Shown here in pieces: positions 1-9,598 of a DNA stretch of 32,397 bases. Under the pieces are notes generated by a model. It made no database searches and was not told where the DNA came from. It saw nothing but the letters and a program-made list of their open reading frames with translations. Source of the DNA: Priapulus caudatus (lineage: Eukaryota > Priapulida > Priapulimorpha > Priapulimorphida > Priapulidae); assembly GCF_000485595.1 (NCBI RefSeq), contig NW_014577577.1:94858-127254 (forward strand), read 5' to 3'. Every line of letters begins with the position of its first letter. The stretch's first letter is position 1. Both the position numbers and the translations under genes were made by a program.

Positions 1-660
1 CGGTGTTGCTGTGCTTTGCGTACGTGGCTAGTCGTCGGTCGCCTGTGCTGTGTTGTGTGTGGTGGCTGTGTCGTGAGAGTGGCGTGTTGGTGTTTTGTGT
101 GTGTGAACAGACGAGGAGGAGAAGAGAGAGGAGAGAGAGAGAGAGAGAGAGAGCATAAGCAGAGATGAGAACACATGAGAGGGCAGTGTGTATGTTGCGT
201 GAGAGAAAAAAGAGGCTGTGCGTGCTGTGTGTGTGAGAGAGAGAGATGTGCGCGCGCGTGTGTGTGATGACGTCAGAAAGGAGATGTGCGTGCGCTATGC
301 GCCTGCGTGGTGTGTGGTGTGTGTGTGTGTGTGTGTGTGTGTGTGATTGCTGTGTGTTTGTGTGTGTGTGTGTGAAAGAGGCGCATGTGCGTGTTCTGTG
401 TTGGTGTGGGTGGACATAGAGAGAGACAGGAAGGGGAGTTAGTGTATTGTCAGAGCGACGAAAGAAGAGAGAGAAGAGAAAGAGAGAGAGAGAAGAGGAG
501 AGAGGGAGGTGGGCGCGGCGTGCGTGTGTGTGCCGTGAGGAGATCCGGGAGCGAGCGGCTGCTATGTGCAGAAGAGAGAGAACAAGAAAAGGAGAGAGAA
601 GAGCGAGGTGTTGCGAGGCGTGTGCGCGCTCGTGGTGTCGTAGCTGTCGGTTCGACGAGA
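1..660. repeat. GA-rich and GT-rich simple sequence
   Basis: The stretch is built of alternating (GA)n/(GAGAA)n and (GT)n runs: GA around 130-155 and 470-500, and a GT run near 317-344. Open frames on both strands here translate to Arg/Glu-rich or Ser/Leu-rich low-complexity strings and are products of the repeats. I see no gene. It lies just outside the left arm of the large palindrome and has no mirror copy beyond the right arm. Confidence 0.85.
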
Positions 661-1084
661 GGAAGAGAGACCCAGGGTGCTTTCAAAATCCTGGCAAAGA
701 TATTAGCATAATATACATTAGCATTCAGATACATATACTCTGTCAAATCATGTATGTGGACCTGTCTTCCATATCATTCGGTGACACTGTATGAGTGTAT
801 GTATGGATCTTAATGAGCATAGAAATAAATCCATGTGCTGGAATCTTGAAGTCTTGACACCGGATGGAGGGGGACGGTGTTTTGTATGGACAGCGGATGC
901 ATGCACTGGATTCATCATCTGATTCTAGTCAATAATTCAGCGAGTAGATAAATAGAGAATTTTAAGATATAATCTAGCATGCTGCATGCAAAGAGTAGTC
1001 GATAGCACCACTGCTGAAGAGAAAACGGGTATACACCGATGAAGGGCAACCGACGAGTTAGACGGTCTGGCTCCGCGCTGTTAT

Positions 1085-1314
1085 ACAAGCTGGGTTCTAT
1101 AACGCAGGAGGGTGCGTTGACCAGCATGGGGTCGTCTGGGGTTTTTTGCGGGGTCATGAAGGTGTAATAAATAACAAATTCCTATTAAATTCCATATAAA
1201 GCTGCTTTTTTTTTATAAAAAAAACATAAACAGTTGTTTCGGGGTATCACTCGGTACTCGACCAAGAATTGTCCCTGATGGGCGTCTCTGGGCAAACAGG
1301 TTAAGAAGCCACTG
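1085..1314 (-). mobile_element. Degenerate hAT-type MITE, left-arm copy
   Basis: This is the mirror copy of the element at 4776-4979. The right end CAGGTTAAGAAGCCACTG is well kept and is followed by CTCTAATT, the counterpart of the 8-bp target duplication of the other copy. The left end is eroded. It sits at the same place in the left palindrome arm as its partner does in the right arm. Confidence 0.7.
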
Positions 1315-2599
1315 CTCTAATTACAACCATAATAAAGCTGCACAGCAGCACATTAGAAAAATGAAATGTCACTCACTCGGGGTGGGCATACCCATAACAC
1401 ATAACTTCACCGTATCGTCATCTGGAATGTGTGTTTGGTTACAATTGGATAAGAGTGCCGCGAAAACGTGCTATAAGCAGCGTCGTCCCAGAAAGTGTTA
1501 AAAAGCTAAAACGTTATCGTGTTTATTAATTTATTTTAATAAAATTGTATTAATAGTCATATTGATTTTAACTACTTATATTAAAATAAATTTAATCATA
1601 AATTTTATTTATAGAATTTTTTTTTTCACCAAATCACACCGCCAGGCACTTGAACGGTGTTTCAAATAAGAAAACAAGGTAAATAAACACGAAATAGAAC
1701 TTAGTACGTAGCTTGTCCGGAGCGTGTCTATTTAATATAATATCTAGAAAAACGACCGGCGACTTCTACAATTGAAAGTTGTTGTTTTTTGATAGAACGT
1801 TAATTTATATGTGTAAATATACAAAAAAAGTATATATCAATGTATTATGAATTTTTTTATAGCCTAGGGAATATTTTTATTGTAGTTTGTACGATATTTG
1901 CCTGTAATGATCCTACGATTATCTGGCAATAAACCTTAATATGATGATTATTTAATCCAACTCCTCCACGTCCAACACGGTTGGGTCCGTGGGGTTCAGG
2001 ATCGCACGTCGGAGGTATAAAATTACAATGAGAGAATAACAGATAACTGCTAGGGCCAGGTACATCCGCGTCATTAGCACAGAAAAAACAAAAACGAACC
2101 ACCAGCCAGAAACACAGCCACAGTTCCACTTGCCTCGCCCTGGCTAGACGCGCTCACCTATAAATTACAGATTACCATACAACAGCTAACATAAAACGAG
2201 TTCCTTCCTCGCAGTTCAAGCCTCGGGTGGCTATTTGGCTGTATTAAATATATAGCGTTAACGATTCCACTTATAGCTCTACCTTGCATATCCAGCCCGG
2301 CAGGCGAAGCGAGATACCACTAAAAATGTGTGTATCTGCACTCTCGGCAGAGCTAGGGTACACTCACAGGAATGACACGGGTGGATTCAGGTGAGACACC
2401 GCCAGCTACTGCGCACTAAAACTATATCGTATAAAATATATACCGTCCTCTGTATTCCACCGCGACGTGATCATATGTACTCTGCCTCAACAATCCAGCC
2501 TAGCTAGCCTCCCAGGAGAGTAACACAAGGATATATATATATATATATAATATTACATACTCTAGTCTGGCAGTTTTAGGGAAAATTCGCGCGCCCTGA

Positions 2600-2916
2600 C
2601 GATTCTCGTTTTTTTTGGCGCAATACGTTCTTGCTGGTGGAGTTTTTTTTACCAGACCGGCAGCTAACCGGCAGCTAAGTGTCCGTAACAAGATTTCTCT
2701 CTCACCTCGTCGACTTGCCGAACCCGCGAAAACCATGCATACGCTACAGACGGCAATCTCGCAGACGACGCAGTTTCTCGGCAGCAACGTCGTCAGCGTC
2801 GTGTGTCGCGTCACCCGCGCTCTGCGTGTCGTCGTACTGGATCTGAAGCGACCGCGTGGAAGTGCCGCCCGACCCCGGCGCTGCCCGTCGCGCCGCTCCG
2901 TCTCCAAATGAGGCAT
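2600..2916. other. CpG-rich unique block near the palindrome centre
   Basis: A short GC- and CpG-rich stretch stands out from AT-rich surroundings. Open frames cover it on both strands (98 codons plus, 138 codons minus), but the translations are Arg/Ser-rich and resemble no family I know. It has no mirror copy in the palindrome. It could be a leftover promoter island or a decayed exon. I do not call a gene. Confidence 0.3.
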
Positions 2917-3118
2917 GCATGCATGGACACTACCTCAGGCGACCTGAGGAGACGTCGACCCTATATTAGATCTACTGTCGACGGTCGGCAGGTGATTATG
3001 ACATTTAATAGTGTCCCAGCTTCCCCGTATAATATATTCCAACATACTTACTAGATCTGAACGGGTAATACAAATGAAATATACTATAATGTATATATAA
3101 TTATATATATTAATATTA

Positions 3119-3410
3119 TCATATACTGTGTGATGTTGTGTGTTGTTGCGTGGTGTTGTGTTGCGCAGCGCCATCGTTAGTGTTAACGCGCGCGCAGTTA
3201 TGTGCTTGCGTGTGTGTGTGTGTGGTGTGGGTGTGTTGTGTGTTTGCGCGCGCGGCCGCCGTGTGCGTCGTGTTGTGCTGTGCTCGTAAATGTGTGTGTG
3301 TGTTGTGTGTTGGTGTGGTTGTGCGGTGTGGTGGGAGTGAGTGTGTTTGTGTGTGTTGGTGTGTGTGTGTTGTGTGTTGTGTGTGTGTTGTGTGTGGTGT
3401 GTGTTGCAAT
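3119..3410. repeat. TG-rich low-complexity tract flanked by AT palindromes
   Basis: Degenerate (TG)n/(TGTTG)n sequence gives spurious Cys/Val-rich frames on the plus strand and His/Thr-rich frames on the minus strand. AT-rich near-palindromic blocks flank it at about 3075-3120 and 3435-3490. It is non-coding and lies in the unmirrored centre of the palindrome. Confidence 0.75.
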
Positions 3411-4049
3411 TACCCATTATTGGCGACGTAACAATAATCTTTATATTATAATATATACTATATATTATATATATAAATATATATATAATAGGCTGGATAT
3501 GCAAGGTAGAGCTATAAGTGGAATCGTTAACGCTCTATATTTACTACAGCCACAATAGCCACCCGGAGCTGAACTGTGAGAAGGAACCCCGTTTTATGTT
3601 ACCTTGAAAATTACCAAGAATTTGTTATCTTGTGGACTAAACCTCCCGCTGTATAGTATTTACTGTGAAAGCAGCTGCGTGGCCTCGGATTGAGGAAGTG
3701 GAGATATAGGCACCGCCGCTATGCGCCACATAGGCACGGGAAGGGATTTAACTTAACTTTATATAGATCTACATGCTGGCATTGTTGGTTTCATCCCCAC
3801 CCATCGCGACATTGCGCAGTTACCCACGCGGTGGGCCGAGCAGAAATACATATACGATCAGCACGTAAACATACGCACACAAATGCATTTAGAATACATC
3901 GAGGTATTATCTCCTCTTGACCAAGGTCAAGTCGGTGTAACCGAGCTGAACGGCTGCGTATAGATGTCACCTGTAACGACCGGAACCACGAGAGGGATGT
4001 GCGACGTATTCCCGTGTGTCATTAGCTATTGTATAGTAAAAAACGCTGA

Positions 4050-4465
4050 CGGTACATCGGTCGTGTGAGACGCAGGAAAACATTCAAGAATGAAAATGGT
4101 GGTAAATGAACACGGAAGGTATTTACTACCAAAGTATTAATGTTTATCCATTCTCTTTCGCATAATTATTATTAGTGATAACTTCCTGTGAAAGCCGTTC
4201 AAATACTGCTCTGCAACATGCAGTTTCGCCGCACGCACGCCGTTGTACACAAACAATTAACAGAATTATAAAGAACTCTATATTTCTGTTGTTTACAGTG
4301 CATAGCAGCGTGCGTGCGGGGAGATTAATGCGTGTTGTGAAACAGCATTTGAACGGCATTTACGTGGAATCATTATTCGATAGAGAATATATAAACATTG
4401 AGACTTTGGTAGTAAATACATTTCGTGTTTATTTACCATCGTTTTCTTATTGAAACGTTCCAAGT
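4050..4465. repeat. Nested inverted repeat in the right palindrome arm
   Basis: This block is itself a palindrome centred near 4265. GGTAAATGAACACGGAAGG with the following TATTTACTACCAAAG on the left matches, inverted, the sequence ending near 4440. Further matches include GCCGTTCAAATACTG and GCCGCACGCACG. Only one half of it is recognisable in the left large arm (about 1640-1700). It looks like a foldback MITE inside the larger structure. Confidence 0.65.
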
Positions 4466-4775
4466 GCCTGCGGTGTGAGTGAAAAATTATAAATAAAATT
4501 TATGATAAAATTTATTATTAATAATAAGTACTAAAATAATGACTATTAATACAATTTTATTAAAATAAATTTAATAACACGATAACGTTATAGTTTACAA
4601 CTTTCCTGGAACGCTGCTATAGAACGTTATTCGCGGACTCTATCCATGTAACCAAACCACAACATTCCAGGAGCGATACGGGAACGTTATGTGTTAACTG
4701 GGTATGCACCACCCGAGTGAGTGCAATTTAATTTTTCTATGTGCTGCTTGCAGCTTTATTATGGTCGTATTAGAG

Positions 4776-4979
4776 CAGTGGTTCTTAACCTGTTTGGCCC
4801 CAGGACCCCATCAGACATTCTTAGTCAGTACCGTGAACCCCGAAACAAATATTTAAAAAAAACAGCCAGATTTATATGGAATTTAAATAGATTTGTTTTA
4901 TTTATTACACCTTCATGACCCCCGCAAAAAACCCCAAACGACCCCCATGGGGTCACGACCCCCAGGTTAAGAACCGCTG
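4776..4979 (+). mobile_element. Non-autonomous hAT-type MITE, 204 bp
   Basis: The ends are CAGTGGTTCTTAACCTG and its inverted partner CAGGTTAAGAACCGCTG. The element is flanked on both sides by the exact 8-bp direct repeat TATTAGAG (4768-4775 and 4980-4987). The 8-bp duplication and the CAG(T/C)GGTTCT(T/C)AACCTG type of end are typical of the SPIN/Charlie-like hAT group, as known from other animals. It carries no coding capacity. Confidence 0.85.
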
Positions 4980-5066
4980 TATTAGAGCGTAGAGCAGGCA
5001 CCGTCTAAGGTGCCTTTCGCGTATACCCGTTTTCCTTCAGCCAGCCGGGCTAATCGACTATCTTTG

Positions 5067-5103
5067 ATCAGGAGTAGATAATCTCCTATTATCTACTCCT
5101 GAT
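5067..5103. repeat. Perfect 16-bp hairpin with 5-nt loop
   Basis: ATCAGGAGTAGATAAT at 5067-5082 and its exact reverse complement at 5088-5103 flank the loop CTCCT. It lies within the right palindrome arm. The left arm keeps only one degenerate half near 937-950. Confidence 0.85.
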
Positions 5104-5705
5104 TTGATGAATCCAAGATGATGATCCAGGGCATGCAGCCCGCTGTCAACAACACAACGTCCCCTCCCCCCGGTTCTCAGGATTCAAGATTCAGACATGT
5201 TTATTTGTGCATAAGACATACATACATACATACAGTGTACAACAGATTCAGATTCATTTTATTTTGCACTTTTCATTCATTTGTACAGATATGAGAATGA
5301 CAAACCGAAGATATGAGAATGACAGGTCACAATACATGATTTGACAGATATATGTATTGATGTATGTATATATGTATATCTTTGACAGATGAAGCACGGG
5401 GGGTGGCGAAGGACCCGAGGGTCGGGTGTTCAAAGGTTCATCAAGATGTTCTCGATTCAGACACAGGATGATGAGCTATCGTTGAATAACAAAATCAGCG
5501 TTTTTCAGATTTCGAGTGGTTTCGTATTCCGTGTACTGATTGAAATATTCCCGCACATACATATAGGGCCTACGCGTAAGGCGCTGTACATATTACGCGG
5601 ATATTGCAGACACGGGTGCACATGCATCTGACGCTAGGGTGCGCTGTAGCATTGATCTGTTAGTCTATGGCACTGGTCTATGGCAATGGCATGGCCACTG
5701 AAAAT

Positions 5706-5893
5706 CAGGGGCGTGCACAGGATTTGTACCAGGGGTGGGTCTAACCGTAACCCAAACCTGCGAGCACGCGAAGGGGGGGTCTGGGGGGCTCTCCCCAGAA
5801 ATTTTTTGAAATTAGACCCCCTTAGATGCGTTTTCTGCGCGAGCAGGAGGGGGTCCGGACCCCCTGGACCCCTCCCCCCCGTACACGCTCCTG
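5706..5893. mobile_element. Short MITE with CAGGGGCGTG ends
   Basis: It begins CAGGGGCGTG and ends CACGCTCCTG, an inverted pair with one mismatch. The interior has G-runs and C-runs around GAAATTTTTTGAAATT-like sequence. This end type is common in small non-autonomous DNA transposons of marine animals. The flanks start CTGA on both sides, but no full 8-bp target duplication is intact, so the superfamily is uncertain. Confidence 0.6.
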
Positions 5894-6618
5894 CTGATCT
5901 CTATATACTAACACGGGAGCATATACCAACACAATATACTAGCACTACATACCACACACTATACACGGGACTATACACTAATAATTATGTTAGAATGTAG
6001 TGATCAGTGGACTTGACATGTTATCGTCTCATAAATTTCCCGATAGGTGGCGCTGTTGATTATTATTTGATCCTTGGTGTCTTGCTCAGCTTCAGGTGAA
6101 GTTTGTTTACGAACATTTTATAGAGGAATTTATCGTATATATGCTACGAAGATTACAGATGTGACTTCCCAGCTTTCTGATGTTCAGACACGAGTGGTGT
6201 AACGTGATATCATTATCAAATAAGCAAGAACAGGAACGCTAACACAGTGCTGCTGAGTCAGGCCTCCCCCATTGAGTCGTGTTAATATTTTCTCCTTTTT
6301 CTTTTTTTGGTAGCCGTGCGGCTGTGGTTTTTACTAACCGTCCATAGCATAGTACACTGATGCAAGCTGTAGCAGTAGTCTGTGGCCTCTACACTCCGCG
6401 TTACATGTTGCATATTGCATACGTTACGAGGCTTACATGTTGCATAATGCTTTATTGACAATATTATGGTCGATGGATTGGCCAGAGCTGCCTCCCAATC
6501 ATTCCAGGTGGTTGAGTCAGTTGCTTGCAATTGCTTTCACTTTCAGTTACCCATTGTACTATCGTGATGTTATATTTTTAAGTGGCATGTACATGTAAAT
6601 TATATATGTTGTCCTTAG
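5894..6618. other. Non-coding upstream region of CCDC124
   Basis: No gene is visible. 5910-5990 has loosely repeated ACTATACAC-like words. The CCDC124 promoter and first non-coding exon probably lie here or further left. The acceptor-like TTGTCCTTAG at 6609-6618 suggests that a 5'UTR exon joins at 6619. I could not pick a TATA box or transcription start. Confidence 0.45.
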
Positions 6619-6669
6619 GTTTTTGGTTCGCCACCAATCGACCTGAGCTGATAAATTGATGAAGAAAAA

Positions 6670-6828
6670 ATGCCAAAAAAGTTCAAAGGGGAAAATTCGA
6701 AAGCTGCTGTTGCCAAAGAGAGGAAACAAGCCAAGCTGACAGAGGAAAAAGTAAAGAAACTGCAAGCTGAAGATGATGCATACTGGGCGGACGATGATAA
6801 GCATGTAGCGAGAAAGCAACAAAGAAAA
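6670..6828 (+). CDS. CCDC124: CCDC124 exon 1 (N-terminus)
   Basis: It encodes residues 1-53, MPKKFKGEN to KQQRK, the ribosome-binding N-terminal part of the family. The donor GTGTGT at 6829 leaves phase 0. An upstream acceptor at 6618 implies that 6619-6669 is 5'UTR of the same exon. Confidence 0.94.
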
Positions 6829-6953
6829 GTGTGTAAAAATACCAATTGCATGTGGTTATAAGAACTAGCGATTAATTGCATAAATAGTCGTACACATATA
6901 TATATATATATATACATACACATACACATACACGCACGCGCACATGCACACAC

Positions 6954-6996
<43 letters not shown>

Positions 6997-7121
6997 ACAC
7001 ACCACACACACACACACACACACAACCACACAATTCTGCTCAGTTCTCTCCTTCTCTCTCTCTCCTCCGTCATCTCTCCTTCTCAATCTTCTCTCTCTCT
7101 CTCCTGCTCTCTCTCTCTCAT

Positions 7122-7163
<42 letters not shown>

Positions 7164-8807
7164 CTATATATATATATATATATATATATACTCGATCCAC
7201 ACAGCAATATTGCATGGATATGTTCAGTGTTACTGCATGCCCAAGTAATGTGCTGTTTATGTAAGCACAGATATAGGGTTGCAGGGTTCTCTCCGGGAAT
7301 TTTAGTAGGCATGTCGTTTATGAATGGAAGAGGGAGGGCCCGGGAGGGTTGATTGGCCTAGTTTCATTTGCTTGCATGTCTTGAAACAAACTTCAATCAC
7401 TAATTTTATTTAAGAAGTATACATATATCTAAATTTAGTTCTATACCCTATTATTTTTAGTTTCACCATATGTTGATTAATAATGAAGCAGACTTCATGT
7501 TTATACTATACTGCCATTTTATCTACGAACTGTTTTAGCCCCTGTGCCCTTTTCTACATTAGGCACCTTTTTTGGTTATCTGACCACTTACTTAATAGAT
7601 CCTGTTTAGGCTCGATAATTGAGATTCCTATGCACCTGATGTTTGATTTTCGACCTTGATCTCATGAGCATTCTTATTTCCTGCAATAAAATCTAAGGAG
7701 ATTGAATGAAGTCACATTTTAGAATTGTCGCGTTTCTCACGTGTTATCGCGCAGGAAGACCAAGAGCGAAAGAAACAGGAAGCTCAACAGAAGAAGCTGG
7801 AAGCGAGACAGCTACTCGAGGAGGAAGATGCTAAACTGAAGCCAACTCTTACTACAGGGCAGTATACTGCCAAGGTTACACGAGCTCAGATTCAGGCTCA
7901 TGCAGAGAAGGTGGCAATGCAAGGTGAATTCAACTATAGTTGACTGATGCGTGCATGTTTTAATCTTCATCCACATTACATATCACCAGGAGACATTAAA
8001 TTTTATAGCATTAATATTTTTCTAACTTTCTTCTAAGTGGCTATATAAGAGAGAATATATTATTCGTTTGTGTTATTTAACAGTAATGAGAAAAACGATC
8101 TATTTCATTTTTAATGATTTTGCTATATAAAGATATATATATATGTATACATGTTTATATACGTGTGTGTGTGTGTATGTTTTGCAGAGCGATTGGAGAG
8201 AGCGAAGGCCAATAAAGAAGAGAGTCACATTGAGAAGCCTCTGGATGAGAACATTAATAGACTCACGGCTGATGGTGAAGCGGCCAGAACAGTGGCGGAG
8301 GCCATCGCAGTGTTGTCGTATGTTGCACACTTTGTCTATCAGCTTGTAAACCTTGTGTTCATGAACAGAGAGTATGTTCAATGCCTGCACTTTCCACCTG
8401 GAAAATTTTCCCATGGTTAGCTGATAAGATTTGGAATATTAATTTGAGATAAATTCACGTTGAAATGGTTTATGCAGGGAGATTATTTATTTTTGCTTTG
8501 GTTCGCTTGATATCTGAATGGATTTTGTGATTTACATGCCTTGCAACAATTGCTAATGGTGTGTGAAAGTGGAGACTGAATGGGTTATACGCTGACCTGT
8601 ATTGACAATGCTCTGTGTTTTAGGGTGAACGATGAGCCAGCATTGGACAAACACCCTGAGAGGAGAGTGAAAGCAGCCTACCTAGCGTTCGAAGAGCGCA
8701 GACTACCTGAGCTGAAAGCAGAAAACCCGAGCATGAGACTTTCGCAGCTCAAACAAATGCTGAGGAAAGAGTGGCAGAAGTCTCTCGAAAACCCGATGAA
8801 TCAGTGA
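6670..8807 (+). CDS. CCDC124: Coiled-coil domain-containing protein 124 (complete, 4 coding exons)
   Basis: Exons are 6670-6828, 7755-7923, 8188-8317 and 8624-8807. Phases join exactly and give 213 residues; the human protein is about 223. CCDC124 (yeast Lso2-like family) is a small basic protein that binds ribosomes, in particular idle or hibernating 80S, and also appears at the centrosome and midbody. Family landmarks seen are MPKKFKGEN at the start, AYWADDDKHVARKQQRK near residues 37-53, a Lys/Glu-rich coiled coil with LLEEEDAKLK, KVTRAQI, AVLS, HPERR, and the C-terminal MRLSQLKQMLRKEW...NPMNQ. The start has A at -3. It ends at NPMNQ, without the short tail I recall in vertebrates. It is convergent with MAP1. 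Confidence 0.96.
6896..7191. repeat. Compound microsatellite in CCDC124 intron 1
   Basis: Consecutive runs of (TA)n (about 6896-6914), (CA)n (about 6941-7025), (CT)n (about 7050-7158) and (TA)n (about 7166-7190) fill a third of the 926-bp intron. The 60-100-residue frames read through them are artefacts. Confidence 0.9.
7755..7923 (+). CDS. CCDC124: CCDC124 exon 2 (coiled coil)
   Basis: It follows the acceptor TATCGCGCAG and starts EDQERKKQEAQQKK, continuing through RQLLEEEDAKLK and KVTRAQIQAHAEK. This is the central charged coiled coil. It ends one base into a codon before GTGAAT. Confidence 0.93.
8188..8317 (+). CDS. CCDC124: CCDC124 exon 3
   Basis: It follows TTTTGCAG and encodes ERLERAKANKEESHIEKPL and DENINRL to AEAIAVLS, matching the family segment HLExPLEENxNR...DAIAVLS. 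It ends two bases into the Ser codon before GTATGT. Confidence 0.93.
8624..8807 (+). CDS. CCDC124: CCDC124 exon 4 (conserved C-terminal domain)
   Basis: It follows GTGTTTTAG and encodes VNDEPALDKHPERRVKAAYL through RLSQLKQMLRKEWQKS and NPMNQ, then TGA. This is the most conserved block of the family. Confidence 0.95.
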
Positions 8808-9356
8808 CGTACACTTTACAGTTGGAGTAGAGGTTCCTGTAAGGTAACATACACTGCTGATATAAGACCCGGTGGATTTCATTTTAATATCTGATTGAAG
8901 CCTTGGTTCAGTGTATCACTCCAGACACATTGAGATAGATGTTGATATCAAATTCCAGCCAAATCAACTTTTTTGTCATATATCCATTGTAATAGGAAAC
9001 TACTATTTCTGTCGTCATATTACATTATATATAGCAATAGCTTGGGCTATTTTTTTAGAATTAGAAATATTGTTTCAGCTTACAATGAACCAGCGCAACC
9101 TACATTTCAAGGTGTATCTTTATTATTTTCAAGTTAACTCGAACCAGGAGCATTTTAATTTATTTATATTGATTTAATAACTTGTTTCAAATTTGCAACT
9201 TTTTCGAGTTGATTTAAAGATATTAAACGTGTATTTCTACTTAAGAAGTAGGTGGTAAGATATGATGGAAAATATTGATGTCTGTCTGTTAATCAGTGGT
9301 GGATAATTGAATTGGATACACAGAGACAATAGGCTCATGTGTAGCTTTCAGAAAGT

Positions 9357-9362
9357 AATAAA
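9357..9362 (+). terminator. Candidate CCDC124 poly(A) signal AATAAA
   Basis: AATAAA lies about 550 bp past the CCDC124 stop and is followed by GTGTTTAG, a GU-rich downstream element. It is the first good plus-strand hexamer I noticed after the gene, and it rests on sequence alone. Confidence 0.4.
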
Positions 9363-9540
9363 GTGTTTAGTAATGACTCATTACTGCTATCTCATTTTCC
9401 AAAACTAAACTGCAATGATTGCCTGTAATAATATAGACAAGGTTACCACACTTTTTACGATTATGAGTGAAATTGTGTTGAATGTACGTGATAGCCTTCA
9501 TTTGAGTAACATATTATAAACACACGTATTCTCATATATG

Positions 9541-9598
9541 CACGCACGCACGCACGCACTCACTCACTCACTCACTCACTCACTCACTCACTCACTCA
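9541..9598. repeat. (CACG)n(CACT)n microsatellite
   Basis: About four CACG units pass directly into about eleven CACT units. It is non-coding. Confidence 0.9.

Larger units (their letters stand above)
660..5420. repeat. Large imperfect palindrome (inverted duplication), about 4.8 kb
   Basis: Reading inwards, the left arm matches the reverse complement of the right arm in the same order. Matching blocks are about 695-780 with 5300-5400, 841-960 with 5080-5192, 1085-1314 with 4776-4979, 1315-1420 with 4680-4775, 1490-1700 with 4400-4620, and 2200-2305 with 3487-3600. The arms differ by many substitutions and indels, so the structure is old. The centre (about 2310-3480) is not mirrored and holds AT-rich, TG-rich and CpG-rich sequence. 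It could be an inverted duplication or a foldback-type element with very long inverted ends. I found no coding sequence that would favour a transposon, and no clear target duplication at the outer limits. Confidence 0.8.

Noticed and set aside
385-794. Overlapping open frames of about 100 codons
   Set aside because: They are made of GA/GT simple repeats and have no recognisable protein.
2500-2916. 138-codon minus frame over the CpG-rich block
   Set aside because: Arg/Ser-rich sequence with no recognisable domain, and an equally open frame on the other strand.
2935-3558. Thr/His-rich (minus) and Cys/Val-rich (plus) frames up to 189 codons
   Set aside because: They are translations of the TG-rich tract.
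6865-7312. Frames of 64-152 codons in CCDC124 intron 1
   Set aside because: They read through CA, CT and TA microsatellites and sit inside a well-supported intron.
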